This document shows, piece after piece, positions 26,300 through 38,000 of a stretch of DNA of 64,000 nucleotides (the first letter of the stretch is position 1; each line of letters begins with the position of its first letter). The DNA comes from Bostrychus sinensis. Lineage: Eukaryota; Chordata; Actinopteri; Gobiiformes; Eleotridae. The notes under the pieces are model-generated. The model saw only the letters and a program-made list of their open reading frames with translations, did not search any database and was not told the origin of the DNA. The position numbers and the translations under genes were made by a program. The stretch spans positions 14,185,501 through 14,249,500 of the forward strand of contig CM036255.1 in NCBI GenBank assembly GCA_020698575.1, read 5' to 3'.

Positions 26300-26483
26300 A
26301 AGACTGCCCTGCCACTAGAGGGCAGTACTTCACTCGGCTCTCCTAGCGACGAGGAGAAAGAAAACGTAAACGGAAGTTAGCAGCAGTGCTCACACACACA
26401 CACACACACACACAAAAGAGAATAGGCACAATGATCATATGTCATGTTTAACAGATTTCACGATCACTTAGATCACGTAACAG
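26300..26483 (+). promoter_or_regulatory. Probable zbtb8b promoter and 5' non-coding exon
   Basis: A GC-richer stretch contains an ETS-type CGGAAGT at 26371-26377 and a (CA)n run at 26393-26415. At 26481-26483 CAG is followed by GTGAGATT, a good splice donor. The next acceptor (TTGACAG, ending 26877) starts the ATG exon. A short untranslated first exon would explain this layout, but the transcription start is not directly visible. Confidence 0.45.
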
Positions 26484-26896
26484 GTGAGATTAATTTTTAT
26501 ATAAATATGTTTCGTACATCCGTATTGGTAAGCTGCTGAGCGGTGCTTTAAATCAACCCCGTGCTCATTAGCATCGCCAAATACTCCGTTATTACAATGG
26601 CTCTACTTGACCAGCTATTATTACAGAGTATTGTTCTAAAAGTTGTTATTTTTACTTGAAACTTAGGTCATAAGTTTATCATAGCAGCAACTGAACTCTT
26701 GATCAAAATTATAGATCGACGAATTAATGCACATTTGCTCTTTTGAGTGGCACAACGTGTACTACATCTGTTACATTAACTAAAGGATAATATTAATAAA
26801 TAAACCTAACTGACTATTAAGACCATGTTAATGAGATATATAAGCACGAAACTAAACGTTACATGTTTTGTTGACAGAGACCTGAGGGGTGAAGAC

Positions 26897-29800
26897 ATGG
26901 AAGTGCCTTGCTACCTTCCCAGACTTGTTTCTGAGCTCAACGAGCAGCGTAAAAGAGACTTCTTCTGTGACTGCAGCATTCTTGTTGAGGGTCGAGTGTT
27001 CAAAGCCCACAGGAATGTGTTGTTTGCTGGCAGCGGCTACTTCCGGGCTCTTCTGGTTCATTATATACAGGTAAGAAGTAAAAGGCTTGATCTAGTTTAT
27101 TATACTCTTGTCATTCTTCATCTTACCTTTTGGCTTTTCCATTCTGGTGTCTGGATTGATTTGCATACTGATTTAGCATAGCTTTTTACAACAGGTACTT
27201 TTTTTTTTAGGACTGTCACAAAAAGTACTCTGGCTTTACAATTAGGTGCATTATTTATTCACTACTCGGACTTGCCCAATGACACAACGGCAGTGTACGA
27301 TGTTGGCAGGGGTTATTCAACTGCCAACATTTGGGTTAGTAGGCGAACATCTCTATTAACTGAGCTACTCCCGCTCCACAGTCGCTGGATTAGACCATTT
27401 TCAGCGCATCCATATTTAATGTTTATGTTAAATGTATTATATTTATTTTTGGTTTATGTTATGTGTTCAGTGAGGGTAAAAGACAATCTCAGTGCAATAG
27501 AGAGGGTATCCCCAAGTTCTTAAAAGCATTAAATAGGTATTAAATTTGATCTTGTCAAAATCAAGGCCTTAAAAGTATTAAATATTATGACTAGAATATT
27601 ATGGTATTACATTTTCTTCTGCTAAATCTTAAAATTTGTCAAAACATTTATGTTAATATTACAAAAAGTAGTGTCCCCACAATAACAAAATATATTCATT
27701 GAAGAAAAGCACTGGATTTCTTTCATCTGTATTAGGCATTTACAATAAAACCCTTGGTTTGCAGAGAGTAGTATGGATAAGTCCTTAGTGTAAAATTGAT
27801 TGTTGTTCTGTTGTTAACAATGCTGGCATTTAATTTCACTAGAAGTGTCATTAAAAAGGCTTAAAAAGGACTTAAATATTACAAGACAAAACAAGGAGCT
27901 ACCCTGAATAGACTTGTCTATCTGTGTTGTTGTGAACAAAATATAGGGTTATATATGCCACAAACATGCCACACATGTTGAAATAAGGAGGTGTGATAAG
28001 GAATAAGATTTTGTAGGGCAAGAGACTGTCAATAAAAAATAGTAAAGTCAAGTAAATAGTAAATAGTAATAATCTCAAAAATTTATTTATAATTGTTAAC
28101 TGTTTTTTTTTTTTTTACAGGACAGTGGTCAGCGCCACTGCACTGCCTCACTGGACATAGTTACAGCTGATGCCTTTTCTATCATCCTCGACTTCATGTA
28201 CTCTGGCTGCCTGGACCTAAACAGAAACAATGTCATTGAGGTGATGTCAGCAGCCAGCTACCTGCAGATGACCGATCTGGTAAACTTCTGTAAAGGATAT
28301 ATCAGTTCCTCTTTGGAAATATGCAACAAGGAGAGAGAAAGAAATGCAGGCAAGCAGAGCCAGCCAAAAGACAAAGTGGCTGGTCATGCAGATTCTCAAG
28401 CTGTGGCAAACTCCACTGGCACAAGTGAACCTCAAGCACAAGTGGCAGAAGCAGACAGGGGGACTGGTCAGAGTGGGACCTCTGCTAAAACACCCCCCTC
28501 CTTATCTGATAGCAGCCCTGCAGGCATCAGCAGAGAGGTAGACAGCAACTTCCATTGTCAAGAGGATTTTAGAGAAGAAGAACACAAAGGAAATACAGAC
28601 CAGACTAACATGTCATCTTCCTCATCCTCTGCTTTGACCCCAGAGCTAGTAAACCCTAAGATAGAGTATGACCCTGATGAACCTGTACTTATTGACTCTC
28701 CGGACCCTAAAATTATAGCTACATACACTGGCCCACCTCTACATAGTCTTCATCATAACAGGCTCCTTCCACCATCTCCATCAAATGAGCATTCTTCCTA
28801 TAGTCCAACTTTCAATGCTCGTCAGTTGATAGAAATGTTGGCCAGAGGTGAAGGCCCAGTCCCTGTTGTGGAGAGGGAGGGCCAGCGTTTTTCCTCGGGA
28901 CTAGAGGGCGGCTCAGGGGCAAGCAGAATGGATGAAGGTTTGGGTTTTGTGGGATCAACCATGATGGAAACTCAGAATGATTGGCTTGGAGAGGACACAG
29001 GTAAAAATATAACAACTAGTCAAAGTAATGCTACTGTATGCGCTTTCTTGTGTTGTAAATACACTGATCAGGCATTACATTTTGACCACCTGCCTAATAT
29101 GCAGCCCCATACCCAACAAACTACAATGCACTGTGTATTCTGAGGCTATAACTTTAAACTAATTTAAGCTACAATAGGTCATATGTTGGTTTGGGACACA
29201 CTTGCCAGCTTTTGATCCAGTCCCTACAACCATCCCCTGTCACCGGTTCACCACTGTTTCTTTTACTTTTGATAGATACTGACCACTGCAGATTGGGAAC
29301 ATCCCACCGGAGCTGGAGTAATGAAGATGCTCTTACCCAGTTGTCTAGTCATTTACCATTTGCTCAAGTCCTTACACTTGCCCATTTTACCTTTTTCTAA
29401 CTCATCAACTTTGAGTAACAAATGTTTACTTGCTGCGTAGAATATCCCACTATCAACAGTTGCCATTATAAAGAGATAATCTGTGTTATTCACTTTACCT
29501 GGCTATCAGTAGTCATAATGTTGCTTGATCAGTGCAATGCGTAATTGATGCAGAGCTCACCTATTTTCCTCTTTCTCCCCCTGCAGGTGATAGCCTAGTA
29601 GTGCCGGTGAAACTCCACAAGTGCCCATTCTGCCCTTACACTTCTAAACAAAAGGGCATTTTGAAGCGACATATCCGTTGTCACACAGGAGAGCGTCCAT
29701 TTCCATGTCCACTGTGTGGCAAGAGGTTTACAAGACAGGAGCACCTTCGGAGTCACGCGTTCAGTGTAAGAACTCCTTCCATTCCTCAGCCTTTTTTCTT

Positions 29801-31112
29801 TGTAATTCACAGGAGACCTAAAAAAATAGATTGTGTTACTAATATTCAGATTTTTCTGTTAGCTTTTTATGCATATGGATTTGGGATATACACTGTATTT
29901 TGTATTTTACACCCTTCCTGATGCAACCCTCTTTATTTATATGTGCTTGGGCCGGCACAATGAGTACATGTACACTGGCTTGTGACCCCTGGTAGCTGGA
30001 TTAGTCTGTGCTTAAGGGTGAGTACACACTTGCTGGTCTGCAGGACTTGGTGCACTTTGGTCTGGTTCGAGTTCACATTGAATTCTGTCAAATGAACTGA
30101 ACTAATTGAACAAGCAGTAACAAACTGCTCATCTATTGGTCAAAAGTCCGGCTCTTCAGATGACATTCCCAAAAATATCATACGGTAATCTTTCATTAAT
30201 ATTTAATGAAGTATTACGTTTAGAGCAGTGATATTGACTGAATACAACTGTGGACGCTCTCTGGTGATATAAAATCTGTTGCTTGCTAATGCTAACAACC
30301 TTTTAAATACATTTTATTTACAGTATATTTGTATTTTTTTTCTCAGTTACGTTAGATGCGCGTATGTTTTTATGCCATTGGTAAACAGTGGTGTAGTCCA
30401 CTCCCTGCTGTTAGTCTGTAATTTGGTCTGTGTTGCTTTTGCACTTCATCGAGGCCACACCAGGAGCACTCCAGGGCTCAAAGAGACCACAGATTTCAGG
30501 TGGACCAGAGTTCACCTGAGTCTGATTGTGCGTTCACACCTGCTCAAACAAACCAGACTTTTCCAGTAAGCGCACCAAAGTTCGATTGAAACAAACCAAA
30601 CACATGTTTATTGGTCATTTTTTTATATTTTATGCTTTATCCAATATACAGAAATATATGTATCTTACATTATTCAAACACGGGTCATAACCCCAAAAAA
30701 TTGTTTCCTCAGGAATGGCATCCGGTATAAAACATATACCAAATCAATATAAATTGAAACTAGCTTATGTTTATTTTTTTTTCACTACTGACAGGTCCAT
30801 AGAGACTGCTGGCCCGTGTCCTGCAAGAGCTGTAGGCGGACTTTTACTGGCTCTGCAGTTACTTCGGGCCTGAGGCGGTTTGGCCTCTGTGACAGTTGTA
30901 ACTGTGTGACCACTACACATGAAGAATCCGGCCCTGTTCACCCTGTCAGCCAAGCAGAGGCTGGGGAGCGTGCGGATGGTAGTGCCGACTGGTCCAGTTT
31001 TATGGATGATGTAGAGGAGGTGGAGGTGGGCAGAGTGGAAGACCTGGTGGAGAAACAGTTACTTGACAGGCAGCTGGCTGTGGTCTGTTCTGACGTAGGT
31101 CCTGCACTGTGA
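26897..31112 (+). CDS. zbtb8b: BTB domain and C2H2 zinc-finger protein, ZBTB8B-like
   Basis: Coding exons 26897-27070 (exon begins at 26878), 28121-29000, 29587-29765 and 30795-31112 join in frame to 516 aa. The N-terminal BTB domain (about residues 10-125; NEQRKRDFFCDCSILVEGR, FKAHRNVLFA, VIEVMSAASYLQMTD) mediates dimerisation and corepressor contact. A long Ser/Pro/acidic linker follows. Two C2H2 fingers lie at about 362-410 (HKCPFCPYTSKQKGILKRH, FPCPLCGKRFTRQEHLRSH), then a Cys-rich CKSCRRTF segment with GLRRFGLCDSC and an acidic tail. The fingers and the following block match ZBTB8B better than ZBTB8A. Start choice: GACATGG is a good Kozak context and family members begin at the same point; the upstream ATG at 26825 lies in the intron. 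It is a probable nuclear transcription factor with unknown targets. Confidence 0.93.
27248..27385 (-). mobile_element. Truncated tRNA-derived SINE, same family as 4646-5042
   Basis: Contains CTTGCCCAATGACACAAC and GTAGGCGAACATCTCTATTA followed by TGAGCTACTCCCGC. These parallel the head and core of the longer copy, in the same orientation. It lies in the first coding intron of zbtb8b and lacks the tail. Confidence 0.65.
27515..27910. repeat. Degenerate interspersed repeat in zbtb8b intron
   Basis: Dense in TTAAAAGTATTAAAT-type words, such as GTATTAAATTTGATCTTG and AAAAGGCTTAAAAAGG, resembling a common fish repeat. No coding potential. Confidence 0.4.
29060..29536. mobile_element. Tc1-derived short element, copy A, filling a zbtb8b intron
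   Basis: The left end has ACTGATCAGGCATTACATTT; the right end, inverted, has ACTGATCAAGCAACATTATG. The interior has GATGCTCTTACCCAGTTGTC and TATAAAGAGATAAT, shared with copies at 58060 and 60858. It occupies most of the 586-bp intron between coding exons 2 and 3 of zbtb8b. Only terminal and sub-terminal sequence remains, so it is non-autonomous. Confidence 0.75.
29905..30000 (+). mobile_element. tRNA-SINE body fragment
   Basis: Contains CACCCTTCCTGATGCAACCC, GTGCTTGGGCCGGCAC and ACTGGCTTGTGACCCCTGG, the body of the SINE family whose tRNA head is seen at 52372-52432. It lies in the last intron of zbtb8b. Confidence 0.6.
30015..30605. mobile_element. Short inverted-repeat element in the last zbtb8b intron
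   Basis: The left part has GGTGCACTTTGGTCTGGTTC; the right part has AAACAAACCAGACTTTTCC and GCGCACCAAAGTTCGATTG, an inverted arrangement of the same words. The type is frequent in fish genomes. Boundaries are approximate and no ORF of note is present. Confidence 0.5.
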
Positions 31113-31535
31113 ATATGTAGGCTCTGGTTCATTATACAAAAGAATAATGATGATTAAAAAAATACATTCCATCCTTTTTTGTGGATCTAGCTCTGACCAT
31201 GCTTTTATTGATTTTTTTAAGTATTTATTGATCCTGTTGTCTGTAAACCCTATATGTGGACTACTGCTTCTAATTTATCTTTTTCTTTGTTCTTTTTGCA
31301 CATTAAATTACTACTACCATATATTCTACTGTACAGTCTGTATTTGTTTATTAAACTCAGTTGAATTAAATTGTGCTATAACAGGGATAAAAAGGGAGGG
31401 CAGATATGAAGGGTTACTTATGTGCCATCCCATTCCTTGATAAAGACAAGCACCATTTTTTCTTTTTAAACAACCAATTGTAATACAATTTTGGCAAGCT
31501 TTAGAAATGTTAGCCAGTGGGCTGTGTTATACAAC

Positions 31536-31572
31536 AATAAATAGTAAGCTGATATAAAATATGAGGAATAAA
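31536..31572 (+). terminator. Candidate zbtb8b polyadenylation signals
   Basis: AATAAA occurs at 31536-31541 and 31567-31572, about 430 bp after the stop codon and about 500 bp before the fuca1 promoter region. Either could end the transcript. Confidence 0.4.
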
Positions 31573-32057
31573 ACAGTTACAGGGATGAAAGTAATAATGG
31601 AGACAGGTAATGTCCAATACAGATACACAGCTATACTATATTATTATATTATAGTTATAATGCTTTAAAAAATTTATGTTCTTGTTAAAATGTTTTGACC
31701 CATTTTTTTTAGAAGATCATTTGCAGGCCTTTAGCCTCTCTGAAGATTGCAAACAAACACTCTGATAGTGACTCCTAGGCTACAATGAGCATCAGTTTAT
31801 CATATGCAATTTGTAAATGATTATATTTTATGGCGGGTAATATAATAACCTGGGCATTTTAAAGTCAAATGAACTATGGGCTGTGAAGCATAAAAATATA
31901 TAAAGTGGGCCTAAAAACATTGTTTGACTTTCAGAAAATTTGAACGCTAATGATGACGATTTTTTATTTTAATTGCATTATTTATTCTTTTTTTCTGTCA
32001 TAAATTCTTTACACTTTTTGTATTTTAAAAGCCCCGCAAAAAAACAAATTTAAAAAA

Positions 32058-32083
32058 TCACGTGATTATTGTGATGACACGTG
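32058..32083 (+). promoter_or_regulatory. Two CACGTG E-boxes upstream of fuca1 (CLEAR-like)
   Basis: TCACGTGA at 32058-32065 and ACACGTGAC at 32077-32085 place two CACGTG cores 19 bp apart, 144-168 bp before the fuca1 ATG. TFEB/TFE3 bind GTCACGTGAC-like CLEAR elements in promoters of lysosomal genes, and alpha-L-fucosidase is a lysosomal enzyme. USF or MYC could also bind. Confidence 0.55.
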
Positions 32084-32226
32084 ACGCGGACTAAAGCAGG
32101 AAGAAGAAATAGTAACTTGTGATCACGCGCTGACATCTGTCTAGCAGTGGTTAGTCTAATGTAGCTAATTTCTCATACACACGTATACCCTCCCACAGAA
32201 GAGGAGATCTTGGGTAACAGGTAAAC

Positions 32227-34416
32227 ATGTTTTCCGTGGTAGCGCTTCTCTTGGTCGCTGGTGTTTTGGCGGAGGCTCGGTATTCAGCCAACTGGACAAG
32301 TCTGGACGCCAGACCGCTACCCGCATGGTACGACGAAGCCAAGCTGGGCATTTTTGTTCACTGGGGAGTATACTGTGTGCCTGGATTCGGGAGTGAGTGG
32401 TTCTGGTGGCACTGGCAGGGACAGAAGCCTCCGGATCCGAACTGTGTGAACTACATGTCCAAGAACTACCCCCCGGGCTTCAGCTATGCAGAATTTGCAC
32501 CTCAGTTTCATGCTCAGTTCTTCGATCCGGAACAATGGGCTGACATTTTCAAAGCCTCTGGTGCAAAGTGAGTAGATAAACCTGTTACACTTAATACCAA
32601 ATACAATTTTCATGATGATTTGTTTCCTCGTTGGACAGGTATGTGGTCCTGACTGCCAAACATCACGAAGGCTTTACTAACTGGGGTTCTCCCTTGTCCT
32701 GGAACTGGAACTCTCTGGACACTGGTCCTCACAGAGACCTGGTGGGAGACCTGGGGGACGCAGTGCGGAACAGGTGTGTGTACTGATTTTACTCATTTAC
32801 TGGGCTTTACAACACTGCTGCTTATTAAAACTACAGGAGTTAAATTGTGATAAAAAAATATTATTTTTTGGTATTTTCTTTTTTAGGTCCTTACATTATG
32901 GACTGTATAACTCATTGTATGAGTGGTTTCACCCTCTCTATCTGATTGACAAGAAAAACAGCTTCAAGACACAGGAGTTTGTTGTAAAAAAGCTGTTACC
33001 AGAGATTTACAACATGGTTGTCAGGTTTGTTTTGCCTATACACTATGTCAGATAATAATGTTTTTTTTTTTCCTCTGGTATTTGATTTTTTAAATATCTC
33101 CAACATTTGGTAGTCTCAGGTTTAAACCCTGTTTTTCTCTGCAGGTACAAACCTGAGGTGATCTGGTCTGATGGAGACTGGGAAGCTCCAGACACATACT
33201 GGAACTCCACAGAGTTCTTGGCCTGGCTCTACAATGACAGTCCAGTCAAAGTATGACAACAAACTGGTTACTGATGATAAGGTCCACATTATCATCTTCT
33301 GTATAATATTAACACATTTTTTCAGGACACAGTTGTGACCAATGACAGATGGGGAGCAGGCTGTGCCTGTAAACATGGTGGTTACTATAACTGTGAGGAC
33401 AAGTACACACCGGGCCAGCTGCCCAAACACAAGTGGGAAAAGTGCACCTCTGTGGACACACATTCTTGGGGTTATCGGCGAAACATTAAGCTTAATGAAC
33501 TGATGGACTTACCCACCATCATAGAGGTATGCTCGACATTTGTATCTAAGTAAAGTATGAGCAATGTGGTTAGATCAATGGAATACTTTACTGTGAGACT
33601 GCAGTAGAATCTAAATAAATTAACTCCCATTACATTTGCCATTGTAAATTTGCCACTGTCTGTTTTATACTTACTGTCCATGTCTTGCTCCAGGATTTGG
33701 TTCAGACCGTGGCTCTGGGAGGCAACTACCTGCTCAACGTGGGTCCCACTGCTGATGGAACTATCCCACCTGTTTTTGAAGAGAGGCTCAGGGGTGTTGG
33801 TGCCTGGCTTCAAATCAATGGTGAAGCCATCTACGCTTCCAAACCCTGGAGGGTCCAGAATGAGAACACAACTCTACCAATCTGGTGAGCATGTAACACA
33901 AATTGATCTGTATTATTGTGTTGATTATAGGTCACCATTTATATTACAACTGAATACATTTGAATCTACTGGCCAATAAAACACACACATTAAACCATTG
34001 TCACACTAAGTTGGTTGGGGAGAAGCTTAACTAAAATAGATTTGGTTTCAGATTAAGATTGTCTCTTACTCTACCCTGTTTTTTGCTGTTTAGGTTTACA
34101 TCCAAGGATACCAGTGTGTATGCTATTGTGACATCTAAACCTGCTAAGTATATAGTGCAGCTGTTGGCACCCAAAACATCTGGCAGCACCAAGGTAAAAA
34201 AAAACAAAACATTGTGATGACCAGTTTTGTGTATTCCTCAAATAGTTTGATGTTGGCATAACAGTGTTTTCTATTATCTAGGTGACTCTATTGGGGTATC
34301 CTAAACCTCTGTCCTGGACACCACTCCTTCCTAATGCTGGCCTTACAGTCCTTCTTCCAGAATTGCCTGACACCCTGGGACAGGCTTGGACTCTCAAACT
34401 AGAGGGTGTCCAGTAG
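32227..34416 (+). CDS. fuca1: Tissue (lysosomal) alpha-L-fucosidase, GH29
   Basis: Eight coding exons: 32227-32567, 32639-32773, 32887-33024, 33145-33250, 33326-33526, 33694-33884, 34094-34193 and 34282-34416. They join in frame to 448 aa (human FUCA1 is about 466). A signal peptide (MFSVVALLLVAGVLA) is followed by the GH29 catalytic domain: WYDEAKLGIFVHWG, FGSEWFWWHWQ, the fucose-binding KHHEGF (residues 121-126), and WSDGDW, whose Asp214 aligns with the catalytic nucleophile of the family. YWNST is a likely N-glycosylation site. Later come WGYRR and GGNYLLNVGPT, then a C-terminal beta-sandwich ending AWTLKLEGVQ. The enzyme removes alpha-L-fucose from glycoproteins and glycolipids in lysosomes. 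FUCA1 rather than FUCA2 is supported by GFTNWGSPLSWNWNS and GPHRDLVGDLG. All key residues are intact. Confidence 0.96.
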
Positions 34417-34903
34417 ATATTTGGTGGCATACCTTATAACTCATGTTTACATTTTTAAAACTATATATATATATATAAAAAAAAGACTTGCACTTTGTAG
34501 TTGAAGAGACTTTGGGAATACTTCTTTTAAAACACTATTTCACAGTGATTACTGTAATGATCAGAAGTTGAATGTTTTACTAGCACAATATTTTTTATGA
34601 TGAGTTGAAAGAATGATGAATGAAATTTGCACTAAGCTTGACTTAGAAGAAATATTTTTTCATGGATATCAGTAATTTTTATATTCTTTTCAACTGGGAA
34701 ACAATTAACAATTATACTTGAGACTTTTTGTTTTGTGGTATTGTCTGTCAAAGAGATGGATAAAGTTTGTACATTATTTTAGGAAATTCATATGGGTTTT
34801 AGTCTCAATACAGTACTTCCATTTTTTAATCATCTATTGGATTTGACTTATTTTGACTTTGCATTTGCTCTTGGCTTTGAATTTCAAATATTGTTCTGAC
34901 CTT

Positions 34904-34909
34904 AATAAA
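34904..34909 (+). terminator. Candidate fuca1 polyadenylation signal
   Basis: AATAAA at 34904-34909, 490 bp after the stop codon, followed about 15 bp later by GT-rich sequence (CAGTCTGCTATTGTTG). It is the only canonical signal I saw in this interval. Confidence 0.5.
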
Positions 34910-35079
34910 TGTGATCAGTCTGCTATTGTTGAAAGTGACTTTGTGCAAAAATATATATTACATTTTAAAAAGAGAGTCTTTAATTTGATCTCTCTTTAAC
35001 TTGACCCTAAAAAACTGTCACTGTTTGGCCTTTATCTTTCCCTCTGATTGGGCATTAATATTACATACCTTTGCCAGAG

Positions 35080-38000
35080 GTGTTTCTCAGTATTTATTGT
35101 TTGTGCAATAATATTGATATGATGTGGATGTGGATAGGAATTTAAAATTTGGCAAATGCAACTTATCTCTTGACTTGCAAGTCCTACATACTTCAAAGTG
35201 ACTGTACTCTCACTGTGCAGTCAAAGAAGCAACACAATAGAAAGACAAAAACACAGACCATCTCATTTAACTCGCTAAAATAGCTTTATAATAATCATTA
35301 TAATAGTAGTAATAATATTAACCATTAGAAAATGTTTGAACAACATTGACAGTGTTACATTCTGTGTTGGGGTAAACCACGTCACAGTGTGCCATCTCTC
35401 TGGGCTTTAGCGCGACCACTCAGAAACATCCAGATCCAGAAATCATACAAGAAATCAATCTGTATGTACAAAATAAGCAAAACAAAACAAACAGAACCAT
35501 TATGGATGCTCCACAGCCTCAGCACAGTGCAACACTGCAACACTCTCATGGTCTACTCATGCATCGTGTATCCACTGGTGGAGTTACATAAATATGTTCA
35601 GATCTTATGGCATCACTATTGCTATGTGTTCCACGCAATTCATTTTGATGACTGAACAAAAGTATCTCATGTTATGTACAGTATGGTGTCTTGGCACTGA
35701 GATATAAAACATAGGAAACTGAAAGAAAGGCTGAGCTTAAGATGCCAGCTGTATCAAACCCGTCTAAAAATCAACGTGTTCAGTGAGAGACAACAGAGAA
35801 GTGAATGTGAGGGCTAGTCTGGATTTGCTACATTAAAGAGTAGAAATACCAAATGGAGAGTTTCCGTTTGTTCTGCTCTGGCAGAGTTCGAGTTCCCAGG
35901 GGAACAGAGAGACACACAGTCATGTCCCATCCTGTCATCACTCCTTATCAAGTGTCTGTCATTGATCCCAGAGAAAACTTCTTTCCAAAGTTTCCAGACA
36001 TAGGTTCTTCTCACACTTTTAGTAGCAGCAATGCAAAACCTATCCTCATACAATATATTGTACACATGACTGTCCCTTAAATACAGAACAATGTCTACCC
36101 ATAGCTAGAACTGACAACACTGTTAATACCAACCAGGGTGATGGCAATAAATAATTATTTCAATGACAATTACCATACTAATAACTGTATTGTAATAACA
36201 ATATAGGTAATAGTGAGAAGAGCAATGTCCTGTTATTTACACTTTTGTAAACATGAAAGGTGGCAGGGTGTTTTTATAATTACACAGTAATCAGTTGTCT
36301 CTGATCCACAGGTTTGCCTTCTTCACTGTAAAAACAATACAGTACAATTACATGAGACTGCAGTGCGACAGGCACATTGAAGTTTTAGTTCAACATATGG
36401 TCTGAGCTGTTCAGCAGCAAGATGTATCACTTTAGCTTAATAACATTATGTTGAACAGTCAAAAGTGTTCTTTTAAAGAACTAAGCATGTCAGTAAAGTA
36501 GAATATTGTGGAAAAGTAAATTTATTTTAAGTAATTCAATTTAAAGTGAAAATCGTACAGTGTATTGAGTAGGCTAGATTCAGTGCACAAAGAGTGGTAT
36601 ATTAAGCACATTTCAGTATTTGAGTAGTAGATAATATTACATAGCCATCATACACCATTACAATGAAATTAAATTAAGGTTTGAAATATTTAAATCTGTC
36701 TGTACTAAATCTATATACTACATGTGTTTCACATTTTGACTTGAACTACTGATTTAATTCCACTTTTCTACAAAATTCAAATTTATTGACCTCCAACTGT
36801 GGTCTTTTAAAAAAATAAAACCAAGCCAAACCATCAGGGCATCTTTTGAACACTTTTGAGGATTTGAAAACAACAAAAATATTTAGATCTAATATGCACC
36901 AAGATCATTTATGTTGTAAAGCAGTAGATAGAAAAAAACTTTTCATTTTGAGTATCTCAATTTACTGAATCTGAATCTTCATTAAATCCATAATAAAATT
37001 GTTAGTTTACAGATTAGACACATACATTGGCTACAGTTTAAACCTTGCCAAGGCCATGGCCTTTTCCTTGCACGTCGTGACTGCTCTTGCAAAATGGCTA
37101 CTATCGAGAATCTGTGCTTGAATGCAAAGTGTGAGTGCCCTATTAGTAAGAGGGTACCAACACATTTGTCCAGAGTTTATTGGTTGTGTGGTGTTGGAGA
37201 ATCCCCTGAGGACAGAGGACTATGGGTATAAGTGCTGGACTCACTGCTGCTAGAAAGTGAGGTACTCAGAAGTAGTCCGCCTAACTGTCCATTTTTGCAC
37301 TTCTAGGTGTGGATCACATTTGGGGCCCATAGATTTTTATGTAGATGGATTGCTACTTTGCACAAATGAAAAAAATCACAACCGTAACAAGGTAAGGCGG
37401 TCCTGGCGTCTTCCAATTGGTGTGTCCTGTAATATTGGCAAAAAAGCATCCTATTGGTTCAAGATGGCGGGGGTGAAGAAGTCCTTCACAGTGGAGTAAC
37501 AGTATAAAAGCAGGTCTTTGTGCTTTAATTGTTGAGGGCTGAGTCAACCACCAATGAGATGTTAGAAAAAAAACAAACAAACAAACAAACAAAAAAAAAA
37601 AACACACAATGAATTGTGAAAAGGCTGCCTAGCAACCCTGCATTGCTTTGAATGGATTGGCCATGACGTCAGATTCCAGTTTCTGATTGCTGTTTGAAGG
37701 TTTGAGGTCCTCCACAGATACAAAGACTTATTTAATATCTGTAAAATTTTCTCTTTTTTTTTCCCAGTCACAAAAAACTACAAAATTTGTCTTTCTGATG
37801 AAAATTTTCTAAGGAGGTCGTCATAAAACATGCAATATTTATGCTGATAAAATCTGCCAGTCTTACTATTGCACATGGAAGTGAAGGACACGGCTATGAT
37901 TAATGTTGGTACAATAAAAACATTTCTTTAACATTATTTTCTTATATTTTTCTATGTACATTTCTTCCTATACTGTAAACTGTTCAAAAGGAAACCTCCA

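Noticed and set aside
26825..26896. Upstream in-frame ATG for zbtb8b
   Set aside because: It lies before the acceptor at 26876-26877, and the family start matches the ATG at 26897.
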